The notes under the pieces are model-generated. The model was not told the origin of the DNA, did no database searches, and worked only from the letters and a program-made list of their open reading frames with translations. Source: Elusimicrobiota bacterium (GTDB lineage Bacteria > Elusimicrobiota > Elusimicrobia > FEN-1173). Taken from it: a stretch of DNA of 64,000 nt. The DNA lies in the NCBI GenBank assembly GCA_016722575.1, contig JADKIY010000002.1, forward strand, positions 186,001 to 250,000. The letters are read 5' to 3'. Of this stretch, positions 34,461 through 43,444 are shown one piece after another (within the stretch, counting starts at the first letter, position 1; the number at the start of each line of letters is the position of its first letter). Made by a program: the position numbers and the translations under genes.

Positions 34461-35158
34461 AAAGCGGACTCCGTTTTTATCAAAGCGAAATGCGCCGATT
34501 GATATTCCCGGGCGGGCCGACAACGACTGCCTCCCCCCTCTGGAAATCGGGACTTCCCGAGCGGCTCCGGGTTTACCGCGGCAACGCCGCCGCCAACTGG
34601 TGGAGCGCCTTGGAAAGCGATTTCCCTTTGACCAAAAAACAGTTTACGGACGAGGATTGGGACGGGCTAACGCGACGCTATTTCGCGAAACGGCCGCCGG
34701 CGCACTGGGAGTTGAACGCTTCGCTTTCCCCCTTCGTGGCCTTTTTGAAGCGGGCGGGGGTCCAGCGTTGGGTGTGGGAGCTGGCGGATTACGAATGGAA
34801 CGATTTGGCGATTTTCATCGATCGGTCGGTGGTGGGGGCGGGCGCCGGCACGACCAACCCGACCGTGCGGGTGCGGGTGTACGAACATCAGATTTTCTAT
34901 TGGGTCGAAAAGGAAGCGCCGAGGGAGAGGCCGCCGAAACAAAAACCCGAGGTTTTGGTTTTTTACCGGGACGCGGACAACACTTCCCGAATCACGGAAG
35001 GAGATCCTTTAATGCTTTTGATCCTGGATCACTTCAAGAAACCCGGAGCGACCTTGGGCGATTTGGAGCCCGTCCGGCGGCGACTGCTCCACGGAAACGC
35101 CGTGCGCCTGGAGACCGCCCTGGCAAACCTCAAGGAACGGGGTCTCGTCCTCCCTTAA
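34457..35158 (+). CDS. DUF2063/BufC-type partner of the MNIO enzyme
   Basis: A 233-residue protein with the N-terminal helical DUF2063 domain (ERLRVYRGNAAANWWSALES, then FPLTKKQFTDEDWDGLTRRY) that is annotated as putative DNA-binding. In MNIO systems it acts as the precursor-recognition partner of the enzyme. A C-terminal alpha/beta domain follows (EVLVFYRDADNTSRITEGD, then LMLLILDHFKKPG). It is coupled to the MNIO gene by ATGA and closes the operon. Its stop overlaps the stop of the convergent RND gene by 4 nt, and no terminator is visible between them. Confidence 0.88.
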   Translation: MKSGLRFYQSEMRRLIFPGGPTTTASPLWKSGLPERLRVYRGNAAANWWSALESDFPLTKKQFTDEDWDGLTRRYFAKRPPAHWELNASLSPFVAFLKRAGVQRWVWELADYEWNDLAIFIDRSVVGAGAGTTNPTVRVRVYEHQIFYWVEKEAPRERPPKQKPEVLVFYRDADNTSRITEGDPLMLLILDHFKKPGATLGDLEPVRRRLLHGNAVRLETALANLKERGLVLP

Positions 35159-38100
35159 ACCCGTTCGGTTTCAGTGGGTTTTTCGAAGTAATGCCGCGCC
35201 TCGAGGTAAAGCGCCGGCAAAACGATCAGCGTGAGGCCCGTGGACACCAATAGGCCGAAAATGACCGTGATGGCCATGGGGGCCTGGAGTTTTGCGCCGG
35301 CGCCGATCCCGAGGGCCAGCGGCAATAGACCGATCACCGTGGTCCCCGCCGTCATCAAAATGGGTCGAAGCCGCGTGCGGCTGGCCCCGAGCACCGCCTC
35401 CTCCACCGACATTCCCGCCGCCCGCCGTTGTTGAATGAATTCCAGCAGCAGAATGGAATTGTTGACCACAATGCCGGAGAGAACCATCAAACCCTGACCC
35501 GACATTAAGTTCAACGTGTTGCCCAGGAGCAAAAGGGCCGGGGTCACGCCGTTGATGGCCAGGGGCACCGACACCAGGGCCAACAGCGGCAGCCAGAGGA
35601 CGTTGAATTGAGCCACCAAAACGATATACACAAGGCCGATGGCCGCCACGCCTCCGACCAGTAAACTGTTGAGGGACGCTTGAACTTCCCCCACCTCGGC
35701 CCCCAGAGCCACGGACACGTCGCCCTTTCGCGGAAAACGATTGATGATGTTTCGAACCGCCGCTAAACCCTTTTCTCCCCCTCCCGGCGAAAAAAACACC
35801 GACAGGAGCACCGTGCGGCGCTGATCGCGTCGGCGGATTTCCGACGGACCGGGCGCGATGCTTAAACGGCCGTATTCGTTGAGTGGGTGACTGCCGCCCT
35901 TTTCCAGGGGGCTGGGGACCACCAGGCGCTCGAGCGCGGCGGCGTCCTTCCGGTCCTCTTCCCGAAGGCGCAGACGGACGGGAATTTCCTTGGCGTTCTC
36001 CCGAAAGGCCGTGGGGGTCAAACCGTTCACGCCCCCCAGGACGGATTCGGCCACGTCGGCCACGGCCAGTCCGTCCCGGGCCAGCCGGGCTTCGTCCATC
36101 TCGTAGCGCAATTGCAGGGACGGCACGGCCAGGCTGTTGTCCACCTTGGCCACGCCCGGCAACGCCCGCATTTTCTCCTGAACGTCCCGGGCGGCTTTTT
36201 TCAACCCTTCAAAATCCGTGCCCCGGACCTCGACCACCAGGTCGGCCCCCGCGCGCCCGAAAACCTGGGAAAACACGTCGCCGCCCTGGGCCTCAAAGTC
36301 CACCCGGGCGCCCTCCAAGTCCATTTGCTTTAAAGACGCCGCGGCCGCCGCCACGACGGCCCGGGCGCTTCGGCGTCGACGATGGAGGTCCCCGTCGGCG
36401 TCTTTGACGCGGTCCGCCAAATCGATGACCGCCCGCCCCTCGTTGGGGCCCAGGGCTCCCAGCAGGTTCCCCCCGGAAGACCCGACGATCACGTTTCGGT
36501 GGGCGATTTCGGGCAAGGCGGCCAATATTTTCTCGATCGAACCCATCACCCGGTCCGTCACCTCCAACCGGGTTCCGGCGGGCAGAGTGACCCGCATGAC
36601 GATTTGGTTTTGGTCCACGTCCGGCATGGACTCCCGGCGGATCAAAAAGAGCCCCGCCCCGTTGGCGAGGGTGCACAAGAAGGCGATTTCCACGGTCCGC
36701 CGGGGATGGCGCACGGCGAATTGCAACGCGCTTTCATACCACTGCCCGGGCCGCGTAGCCCACCGCTTCCACGGCCAACGATAAACAGCCGTACGGTGAA
36801 TTCGCTCCCGAAGGGGCGTCCACCGTTTTATCCAAGCGGCCGATAAACCCCGAAGAAACACTCGCCCGCCCTCCGGAATCCATCGCCGTCCCCCGGCGCT
36901 CTCCAAAAAGAGAATGCCGATGGCCGGGACGAAGGTGAAGCCCACCACCAGGGACATGGCGTGGCTGAGCATGACGGCGACGGCGATGGGCGTAAACACT
37001 TTTTGCGCCACCCCCACCGCGGCGAACGGAATCGGCGCGAAGGCGGCCAAAATCGTCAAAACGGAAAAGGTGACCGCGCCGCCCACTTCCTCCCCGCCGT
37101 CCAGGATGCTGTCTTTCAAACTTTTGCCCATGTCCCGGTGGCGGGAAATGTTTTCAATGATGACGACGGCGGCGTCCACGAGCATGCCCACGCCCAGGGC
37201 CAGGCCTCCCAGGGTGAGCAAGTTCAAGGTCATGTCCAATTTCCAGAACACGGCCACGGTGAGCAAAAGCGCCAAGGGAATGGTCAGCCCCACGATGATG
37301 GACCGGCGGTGGCTGCGCAGGAACGCCCACAGGATGAAATAGGCCAAAAGACCGCCCACCACCACGTTGCCGAAGACGTCGGAGATCCCTTCCCGGATGA
37401 ACACCGATTGGTCGTAGATCACGTCCAGGTGGACGTCCCCGGGCAATTGCCGCCGCAGATCCCCCAAGGCTTCCCGCACGTCCCGGGCCACGTCCAAGGG
37501 GTAGGCTTCCGCGCGTTTGTAGACGGCCACGGCGATGTTGTCCCGGCCGTCGTAGCGCGCGTGGCTCGTCTTTTCCCGAAAACCGTCTTTGACCTGCCCC
37601 ACGCTCGACAGGCGGAGAAGGCCGCCCTCTCCCGGACGGCCGGCGGCGCCTTCGGTTTGGACGACGGTTTCCGCGATGGCTTTGATCTGGTCGTAGGCCC
37701 CGGTGACCGTGATGGGGTATTCGAAAAGGCCCTCCACGGCGGAGCCCGCCGAGCGCGACACGTTCCGGCGCTTCAAGGCGTCCGCCACGTCCTGCAGCGT
37801 CAACCGATGGGCCAATAGCTGTTGGGCGTCCAGGTCCACCCGGACTTCGCGTTCCAGACCCCCGCTCACCTCAATGCCGGAAACGCCCAGGGTTTTTTCC
37901 AGGGTCGGGCGCACGCGGCTTTCCACCAAATGGTCCAAGTCCTCGGCCGGGAGCGCGCCCGTGACGGCGATCAAAACGACCGGGCGTTCAAAGGGGTTGT
38001 AGCGGGTGACTTCCGGTTTCTTGGCCTCCAGCGGCAGGGAGTCCTGAACCAAGCCCAACTTTTCCTGGACCCAAAGAAGGGCGGCGTCCATGTCGGTGTC

Positions 38101-38454
38101 CCAGCGGAACTGGATGTTGACCAGGGACACCTGCTCTTTGGAGAACGATTCCACCCCGCGGACGTTTTTAACGGTCCCCAGTATTTGTTCGATGGGTTTG
38201 GTGACCAGGTTTTCGACTTCTTCGGGGCTGGCGTTGGGAAGGAGGGTGACGACGGAAAGCTGGGGGTAGCGAAGGTCGGGCATCAACTCCTGGGGAAGGC
38301 TCCGCCAAGCGAAGAGGCCGATGACCGCCAGGCCGGCGTAGACGGCCAGGACGCCCAGGGGCCGCTCCACGCAATACTTGAGGAGGGCGCGCACGGGCCG
38401 GGGGTCAGCCGGGGGAAGCGGGGGATTCGGTGTGGGCCGCGGGGTCGAAGACAT
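35155..38454 (-). CDS. RND efflux pump, inner membrane subunit
   Basis: A complete AcrB/MdtB-type RND transporter of 1099 residues with 12 expected membrane helices. The N-terminal signature RSLPQELMPDLRYPQLSVVT leads to porter domains. TM4 carries GVGMLVDAAVVIIENISRHR, and the second half repeats GIVVNNSILLLEFIQQRR and RLRPILMTAGTTVIGLLPLA. It probably exports drugs or lipophilic compounds with the adaptor and TolC encoded upstream in the same operon. The ATG at 38454 overlaps the adaptor gene by 50 nt; a GTG at 38394 would remove the overlap and still leave an intact first helix. Confidence 0.94.
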   Translation of the reverse strand: MSSTPRPTPNPPLPPADPRPVRALLKYCVERPLGVLAVYAGLAVIGLFAWRSLPQELMPDLRYPQLSVVTLLPNASPEEVENLVTKPIEQILGTVKNVRGVESFSKEQVSLVNIQFRWDTDMDAALLWVQEKLGLVQDSLPLEAKKPEVTRYNPFERPVVLIAVTGALPAEDLDHLVESRVRPTLEKTLGVSGIEVSGGLEREVRVDLDAQQLLAHRLTLQDVADALKRRNVSRSAGSAVEGLFEYPITVTGAYDQIKAIAETVVQTEGAAGRPGEGGLLRLSSVGQVKDGFREKTSHARYDGRDNIAVAVYKRAEAYPLDVARDVREALGDLRRQLPGDVHLDVIYDQSVFIREGISDVFGNVVVGGLLAYFILWAFLRSHRRSIIVGLTIPLALLLTVAVFWKLDMTLNLLTLGGLALGVGMLVDAAVVIIENISRHRDMGKSLKDSILDGGEEVGGAVTFSVLTILAAFAPIPFAAVGVAQKVFTPIAVAVMLSHAMSLVVGFTFVPAIGILFLESAGGRRWIPEGGRVFLRGLSAAWIKRWTPLRERIHRTAVYRWPWKRWATRPGQWYESALQFAVRHPRRTVEIAFLCTLANGAGLFLIRRESMPDVDQNQIVMRVTLPAGTRLEVTDRVMGSIEKILAALPEIAHRNVIVGSSGGNLLGALGPNEGRAVIDLADRVKDADGDLHRRRRSARAVVAAAAASLKQMDLEGARVDFEAQGGDVFSQVFGRAGADLVVEVRGTDFEGLKKAARDVQEKMRALPGVAKVDNSLAVPSLQLRYEMDEARLARDGLAVADVAESVLGGVNGLTPTAFRENAKEIPVRLRLREEDRKDAAALERLVVPSPLEKGGSHPLNEYGRLSIAPGPSEIRRRDQRRTVLLSVFFSPGGGEKGLAAVRNIINRFPRKGDVSVALGAEVGEVQASLNSLLVGGVAAIGLVYIVLVAQFNVLWLPLLALVSVPLAINGVTPALLLLGNTLNLMSGQGLMVLSGIVVNNSILLLEFIQQRRAAGMSVEEAVLGASRTRLRPILMTAGTTVIGLLPLALGIGAGAKLQAPMAITVIFGLLVSTGLTLIVLPALYLEARHYFEKPTETERV

Positions 38455-39499
38455 CCATCACCCGCACCGTGGCGCCGTCTTCCAAATCCGTTCCCGGGTT
38501 GAGGATCACCAAATCCCCCTCGGCCACGCCGGAGACCTCCACGACGCCTTCGTCCATAAAAAGAATGTCGGCGGAACGCGCGTGGGCGGCGTTTTTGTCG
38601 TCCACCACAAAGAGGCGCATGGTTTTTTCCTGCATTTCGGCGCCGGCTTCCAGGGGGACCGTCAGGGCGCCGGCCTTTTCGTAGCGGCGCACGGTGCAGC
38701 GGGCGAACATGCCGGGGCTCAATTTCTCCTGGGGGTTGGTCGGCAGATCCACCTTGACGCTGAAGGACCGGGTGTCGCCTTTGAGATAGGGCGTCACCGA
38801 GAGCACCGTGCCGTCCTCTTTAAAATCCGGCACGGCGTCCACCGTGACGGCCACCTTCTGCCCCTGCTTCAAATGTTGAATGTCGTCTTCGGACAAATCC
38901 ATTTCGATGAACACCCGGCTTTTGTCCATCAGTTTTCCGATGACCGTCCCGGGATCGGCGTGTTCGCCTTCGTTCACCCATTTCTCCACCAGATACCCGT
39001 CGTGGGCCGCCCGAATGGTGGTCTTGTCGGCTTCCAGCTGGGCCTGCTTGTAGCGGGCCTTGGCCTGCTCGTAGGAAAGGCGGTCGATGGTTTGATCCTT
39101 GAAATATTTGACGGCGGCCTTCTCGTATTCGAGCTGGGCGACGTCGAGGGAATTCTTGGCTTCGGCCTGGTCCAGGGTGGCCAGGAGGGCGCCTTTTTTC
39201 ACGAACTGTCCCTTTTCCACGGCGAAGCGGGAAACCCGGCCCGGCGCGCCGAACTGCAGATTGGTTTCGGCTCGGGCGCGGATGGTGCCGATGCGCTTGA
39301 GAGCCCCCGCCACGTTACGCGGGCGCACTTTGTAGGCTTTGACTTGCGGCACTTCCTGCGCGGCCTGGGCCGCCGAGGCGGCTTCCCGTTGATACAGCCG
39401 ATGTTCTTGAAATTTCTTGATCCCCCAGGCGGCGCCCAGGATCCCCGCCACGGCGGCCACCAGCGGCCACCGTCGTTGAAGGGTCGCGGGCGGGGTCAC
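38405..39499 (-). CDS. RND efflux periplasmic adaptor (membrane fusion protein)
   Basis: A 364-residue HlyD/AcrA-type adaptor. An N-terminal membrane anchor (WPLVAAVAGILGAAWGI) is followed by a lipoyl half (APGRVSRFAVEKGQFVKKGA), a short coiled-coil hairpin (LDVAQLEYEKAAVKYFKDQT) and the second lipoyl half (IRAAHDGYLVEKWVNEGEHA). Beta-barrel and membrane-proximal domains complete the protein. It bridges the RND pump and the TolC channel encoded on either side. It overlaps the tolC-like gene by 4 nt. Confidence 0.93.
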   Translation of the reverse strand: MTPPATLQRRWPLVAAVAGILGAAWGIKKFQEHRLYQREAASAAQAAQEVPQVKAYKVRPRNVAGALKRIGTIRARAETNLQFGAPGRVSRFAVEKGQFVKKGALLATLDQAEAKNSLDVAQLEYEKAAVKYFKDQTIDRLSYEQAKARYKQAQLEADKTTIRAAHDGYLVEKWVNEGEHADPGTVIGKLMDKSRVFIEMDLSEDDIQHLKQGQKVAVTVDAVPDFKEDGTVLSVTPYLKGDTRSFSVKVDLPTNPQEKLSPGMFARCTVRRYEKAGALTVPLEAGAEMQEKTMRLFVVDDKNAAHARSADILFMDEGVVEVSGVAEGDLVILNPGTDLEDGATVRVMDVFDPAAHTESPASPG

Positions 39500-40944
39500 G
39501 AACGCACCCGGTATTGGTCGGGCAGGCCCACGGCGCGGTTCAAGGCCGAGACGGCCGCCAAATATTGGGCCTGGGATTGGGCTTGGGCCGCTTGGGCGAA
39601 GGCCACGCGATTGCGGGCCGCCGCCAAGTCCCCCAAATGGGCGCGGTCTTCCTGAAGGAGGGACCGCGTGTCTTTAAATTCTTGAAGCGCCTCTTCCAAC
39701 TTGGCCTTGGCGGCCTCGAAGCGGGAACGGGCCGAAGCGGCCCGACGCACCGCCAGACGAACGTCGTTGTCGGCGTCCCGACGGGTTTTTTCGTAGCGCC
39801 ATTCCTCCTCGTGAAAGGACCGCCGTCCTTCCCGGTTTGCCACGCCGACGCCCAGGGCGTCGCCCAGGGAAAGACTTAGAGAGTGGTTGTCCGTTTCCGT
39901 CCGGCTGGATTCGCCCAACCGGGGGCTGGTTTTTTCCCGGTAGGCCGAATACTTCACGGAATTGCCGACAAAGGCCCAATTGGCGGAGAGACCGACGTTC
40001 CAGTCTTTCTTATAAATCAAGGGATCCGTTTCGATGAACGCCGAGGCGGAGCGACCGTAAAAACCGTTCAGATCGATTTTGGGGAAGGCCCCGCTGCGCG
40101 CCACGGACCGGGCGAAGCGGGCCGATTCCATCATACGATCAGCGATGCGGGTGTCGGGTCGGTGGTCCCGGGCCAAGCGGAGCGCCTCGGCCTCGTCGAC
40201 CTCCACAAGGCCCGTGGGCAACTCCGCGGGGACGTTGAAGTCCGTGGCCGAGCGTTCGCCCAGGGCGTCCCAGAGGGCCTGACGGGCTTCCAAGAGGTTT
40301 TCCTGAACCTCGGCCAGGGCGGCTTCGCTCTCGCGGTTCTGAGCCCGGGTTGATAGAAGTTCAATGCGGGCGGAACGGGCTTCGCTCAAATCGTGGCGAA
40401 CGGCCTTCTCCAAATCCTCCTGAAGCAGCGCGCGAGCGTCCCGATGGGCCCGAAGGGCCTGCTGGAGGCCCGCCACCCGCCAATAGGCCTCGGTCACCGC
40501 GTGGCGAACGTCCAACCGCTGTTTGTCCAATTGAAGTCGGGCGATGTCGGCGCCCAAAGAAGCCTGCCGTTGAGTGCCCCAGAGCTTTCCCCCGGAAAAA
40601 ATCGTCTGGGTCGCCTGAACGCCGTAGGAACGCTGGACAAACGGGGGATTGTCGACCCCCTGCTCCGCCCGGCCGGTGGTCTCATCGGCCTTGGCGGTCA
40701 CCGCGGGAAACAGGGAAACCGAAGCGGCGCGGGCCCGGGCGCGGGCGACGGCGACATCGTCCTCGGCCAGCACCAGGGCGGGATTTTGAGCCAGGGCTTT
40801 TTCCAAACATCGGTCGAGGGTGAGGAGAGCGCCTTCTTCCGCCCACAAAAATCCCCGGGCACCGGCCAATAACCCGAACCAGAGGACGCCGGCCCACCGG
40901 CGTCGAAAAACAAGGGGCGTTGAGTCGTATCGTTTTATTTTCAT
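39496..40944 (-). CDS. TolC-family outer membrane efflux channel
   Basis: A 482-residue outer-membrane factor. A signal peptide (cleavage near FLWA-EE) precedes two internal repeats of long helices and two beta segments. Typical segments are LTLDRCLEKALAQNPALVLA, then VQATQTIFSGGKLW and, in the second half, VGLSANWAFVGNSVKYSAYR. It forms the exit duct of the tripartite pump. It is the first gene of the operon, which runs tolC, adaptor, pump. No good Shine-Dalgarno precedes the ATG. Confidence 0.92.
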   Translation of the reverse strand: MKIKRYDSTPLVFRRRWAGVLWFGLLAGARGFLWAEEGALLTLDRCLEKALAQNPALVLAEDDVAVARARARAASVSLFPAVTAKADETTGRAEQGVDNPPFVQRSYGVQATQTIFSGGKLWGTQRQASLGADIARLQLDKQRLDVRHAVTEAYWRVAGLQQALRAHRDARALLQEDLEKAVRHDLSEARSARIELLSTRAQNRESEAALAEVQENLLEARQALWDALGERSATDFNVPAELPTGLVEVDEAEALRLARDHRPDTRIADRMMESARFARSVARSGAFPKIDLNGFYGRSASAFIETDPLIYKKDWNVGLSANWAFVGNSVKYSAYREKTSPRLGESSRTETDNHSLSLSLGDALGVGVANREGRRSFHEEEWRYEKTRRDADNDVRLAVRRAASARSRFEAAKAKLEEALQEFKDTRSLLQEDRAHLGDLAAARNRVAFAQAAQAQSQAQYLAAVSALNRAVGLPDQYRVRS

Positions 40945-40988
40945 TGAAAGGTAGGTGGAAGTCCCCTGAGAGTTGTTGATACTCTTCT

Positions 40989-40997
40989 ATTATACCA
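40989..40997 (-). promoter_or_regulatory. Extended -10 promoter of the efflux operon
   Basis: On the minus strand TGGTATAAT is a perfect extended -10 (TGnTATAAT), about 45 nt before the tolC-like start. No clear -35 is present, as expected for an extended -10 promoter. Confidence 0.6.
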
Positions 40998-41025
40998 CGA
41001 CTGGGCGGAGATCAGCGGGAAAGAA

Positions 41026-42216
41026 CTAAAACTGCCAGAAACCGACGCTGACTATTTGGGTGAAGTACCGGGCGGCGCTGTCGGCGGCATAACTGAACGA
41101 TACGTCATGCCCCCCGATAAAATTGAAGTGGAATAGGCGAACTTCGAATCCCCCGGTGGCGTGGACGCGTCCCTTGACCCCTTTGAACCGGCTGGGCTCG
41201 AAATACGTCCCGAGGCGAAGCCGCACACGACGGGGCCAAATTTCCTCCTCCCCTCCCAGGTGATAACTGTAGGTCCTTTTTTCCCCCGTCCATTGAACAC
41301 GCTGTTCAATGAAGGATTCGACCCCCACCGCGCCTCGCGTCGGGGCAATGGCGTTGATTTGAAGGCCCATTTGAAGGGGACGGTCGGACCAAAAAGTTCC
41401 ACGGGAAAAGTGATACGAGATCCCGAGGGACGCCACGACCGGCAATGTCACCTGGCGGGGAATGATCAACCCGTTGTTCACCACCGGGGCCGTCGCGTCG
41501 GCGGGAAATTGGTTATCGTCTCGGATGGGGCCGGAAAAAGAAAGACCGAGGCGCCAGGGACCGCGATCGGGATTCCAAAGGGTCCCGACGCTCCCCCCGC
41601 TCCCCGACAAATGCAGCGTGAGGTTGCGGGATCCCTTGGGTTTGGATTCCAATGCCGCCAGGCGAAAACCGGCGCCCCAGAAAAAATTTTCTCCCGGGGA
41701 AGCCCAGCCGACGGCGAGCGTCCCGACGTTGAAGGCCAAACTCTCGACGCCGGCCGGGCCGCCCACGTCGTAGCGCTGATTCACGATATAGAAGCCGATG
41801 CCCACGCGGCTTTTCCGCACCAGAGCGCCGGCATTTATGAGGGAATTGCGGTGAAAAGCGCGGGTCAAATTGCCGTTGTTGTCCACGTCGTCGCCGTTGA
41901 GAAGGATGCTTCCCACCGTTAAATCGTAGCCCCAATCGGATTCGTCCGAGGGGCGCCGGAAGGCGGCCGCGACCGGGTTGTCCCAGAGACTGTCCACCCC
42001 TTCGGCGATGCCGGTGTAGGCCCCGCCCATGGCCACCTTTCGGCTCGAACCGACCGCCACGTTGGGGTTGAAGGCCAGGCGATAATTGTTGTCCAGGATG
42101 GGCGGACCGGTCAAATCCGCCCGCAGGGGCGCGGCGACCGCCAGGACCCACAGGGAACCCGCCAGCCATCGATTGACGCGAACACTATTCTTTTGTATAG
42201 TCGCTTTTATGGACAA
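41026..42216 (-). CDS. PorV-like outer membrane beta-barrel protein
   Basis: A 396-residue exported protein. The TTG start has a strong GGGAGG site, 5-nt spacing, and gives a signal peptide cleaved near PLRA-DL. The mature N-terminus has NPNVAVGSSRKVAMGGAYTGIAEGVDSLWDNPVA, positions 45-78, the conserved fatty-acid-porin/UPF0164-like pattern. The rest alternates beta strands with aromatic girdles and ends in a C-terminal aromatic residue, VSVGFWQF, the usual BAM signal. Its 5' end overlaps the first codons of the divergent lexA gene by 8 nt, so their promoters interlock. The cargo or substrate is unknown. Confidence 0.75.
   Translation of the reverse strand: MSIKATIQKNSVRVNRWLAGSLWVLAVAAPLRADLTGPPILDNNYRLAFNPNVAVGSSRKVAMGGAYTGIAEGVDSLWDNPVAAAFRRPSDESDWGYDLTVGSILLNGDDVDNNGNLTRAFHRNSLINAGALVRKSRVGIGFYIVNQRYDVGGPAGVESLAFNVGTLAVGWASPGENFFWGAGFRLAALESKPKGSRNLTLHLSGSGGSVGTLWNPDRGPWRLGLSFSGPIRDDNQFPADATAPVVNNGLIIPRQVTLPVVASLGISYHFSRGTFWSDRPLQMGLQINAIAPTRGAVGVESFIEQRVQWTGEKRTYSYHLGGEEEIWPRRVRLRLGTYFEPSRFKGVKGRVHATGGFEVRLFHFNFIGGHDVSFSYAADSAARYFTQIVSVGFWQF
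42173..42201 (+). promoter_or_regulatory. lexA promoter with overlapping palindrome
   Basis: TTGACG (42173-42178), a 17-nt spacer and TATAGT (42196-42201). The ATG of lexA is at 42209, so the transcript should start at or one base before the start codon. An inverted repeat ACTAT-N8-ATAGT (42184-42201) covers the spacer and -10 and is a candidate LexA operator for autoregulation. Confidence 0.65.
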
Positions 42217-42802
42217 CTTAACCTCCCGACAACAGCAAATCTACAATTTCATCGCCTCGGAAATCCAGACGGCGGGACTCCCCCCCACGGTGCGGGAAAT
42301 CGCCGGACATTTCGACATCTTCCCCAAAGCCGTTCAGGACCATTTGGCCGCCCTGGAGAAAAAAGGCGTCCTGCACCGGGCCAAAGACCGCGCCCGCGGG
42401 CTCATCATGGAAGCCCGGGGCGTCGTTCAAAAGCTTCGCATTCCCATTCTTGGCCGGGTGCCCGCCGGCCAGCCCCTGGAAGCCATCGCCGACGTGGAAG
42501 ATTATCTGGCCGTGGACGAAGCCATCGCCAAAAGCGCCAATTTCGCCCTCCGCGTCAAAGGGGACAGCATGTTCCCCGAGATCAACGACGGCGACGTGGT
42601 TCTCGTCCAAAGCACGAGCGTGGCGCAGAACGGCGAAGTGGTGGTGGCCACCGTGGACGACAACGAAGCCACCGTTAAACGTTTGCGCCGCGCGGGCGGC
42701 GACGTCTATTTGCAGCCGGCCAATCCGGCCTATCCCATCATTCGAGGAAAGGACATCACCATCGTTGGCCGCGTCACCAGCCTGATCCGAACCTTTTTCT
42801 AG
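42209..42802 (+). CDS. lexA: LexA-type SOS repressor
   Basis: A 197-residue transcriptional repressor with a winged-helix N-terminal domain (LTSRQQQIYNFIASEIQTAG, then PPTVREIAGHFDIFPKAVQD) and an S24 autoprotease domain. The scissile Ala-Gly lies in GRVPAGQPLE. The catalytic Ser is in VKGDSMFPEI and the Lys in EATVKRLRR. The recognition helix (DIFPKAVQDHLAAL) differs from the E. coli type, so the operator will differ. The start is fixed by the conserved N-terminus, although almost no leader remains after the promoter. A RecA-like gene follows 33 nt downstream. Confidence 0.93.
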   Translation: MDNLTSRQQQIYNFIASEIQTAGLPPTVREIAGHFDIFPKAVQDHLAALEKKGVLHRAKDRARGLIMEARGVVQKLRIPILGRVPAGQPLEAIADVEDYLAVDEAIAKSANFALRVKGDSMFPEINDGDVVLVQSTSVAQNGEVVVATVDDNEATVKRLRRAGGDVYLQPANPAYPIIRGKDITIVGRVTSLIRTFF

Positions 42803-42835
42803 ACCATCAGTACAACTCTCACGCCGAGGGATACG

Positions 42836-43444
42836 ATGATAAACGATCCGAGACTTGCCTTGCAGAGCCTCCTGGCTCCCCCGCAACACGCCCACACCCG
42901 CGCCGGCTTTTCCGTGGCCACGGGCCCCAGCGGCCTGGTTCAGTGGGCCCTTCCGGTCCTCGCCGCCAACCTGCCCCTCTACGAACGGGTTCTCTGGGTG
43001 GACACCTCCGGCCGTTTTGACCCCCGCCCCCTCCTCCAACAAGCGGACGATTGGGGCATCGACCGGTTCTTCTATTTGAACCGAATTCAAGTGGCCCAGC
43101 CCCGATCTTCCGATCACTTGGAGCGCTTCATCGTCTCCGAGCTTTTGCCCCGGAGCGCCGGGGATCAACCCGTGGTCATCGCCGATCCCTTTCACCTGTG
43201 GGACATCGACGGCTTCGGCCCGACCGAAAAGGAAGACCGTTTCCTTCGATTCGAAGACTTGATGGCGAACCTTTTGCCCCGTTGCCTGGTGTTGAGCGAA
43301 GAACGTCGCTCCCACATGTCGGGGTTCAATCAGCGGCTGTTCGTTCAAGCCGCCCGGCGGGCCCGAATGGAAATCAAAGACGGTTTTTGGTCGGTGTTGG
43401 AGCTGTCGGAGAAACTGTCGACGACCGTCAAAAACCCGGCCTAA
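42836..43444 (+). CDS. RecA-fold-like protein linked to lexA (SulA/ImuA-like, degenerate P-loop)
   Basis: A 202-residue protein. The segment ATGPSGLVQWALPVLAANL lies where RecA has its Walker A loop but lacks the Gly-Lys-Thr/Ser. It is followed by ERVLWVDTSGRFDPRPLLQQ and later by QPVVIADPFHLWDID, the strand order of a RecA-like core. Such degenerate RecA relatives next to lexA include SulA and ImuA, which act in SOS cell-division arrest or mutagenic repair. The family is inferred from the fold pattern and context; the exact role is open. A GAGGG site precedes the ATG. The gene converges on and overlaps the NUDIX gene by 17 nt. Confidence 0.5.
   Translation: MINDPRLALQSLLAPPQHAHTRAGFSVATGPSGLVQWALPVLAANLPLYERVLWVDTSGRFDPRPLLQQADDWGIDRFFYLNRIQVAQPRSSDHLERFIVSELLPRSAGDQPVVIADPFHLWDIDGFGPTEKEDRFLRFEDLMANLLPRCLVLSEERRSHMSGFNQRLFVQAARRARMEIKDGFWSVLELSEKLSTTVKNPA

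Noticed and set aside
40945..40970. Pyrimidine-rich leader before the tolC-like gene that resembles an anti-Shine-Dalgarno sequence
   Set aside because: The match is short and no structure or function follows from it; noted only as absence of a normal ribosome site.
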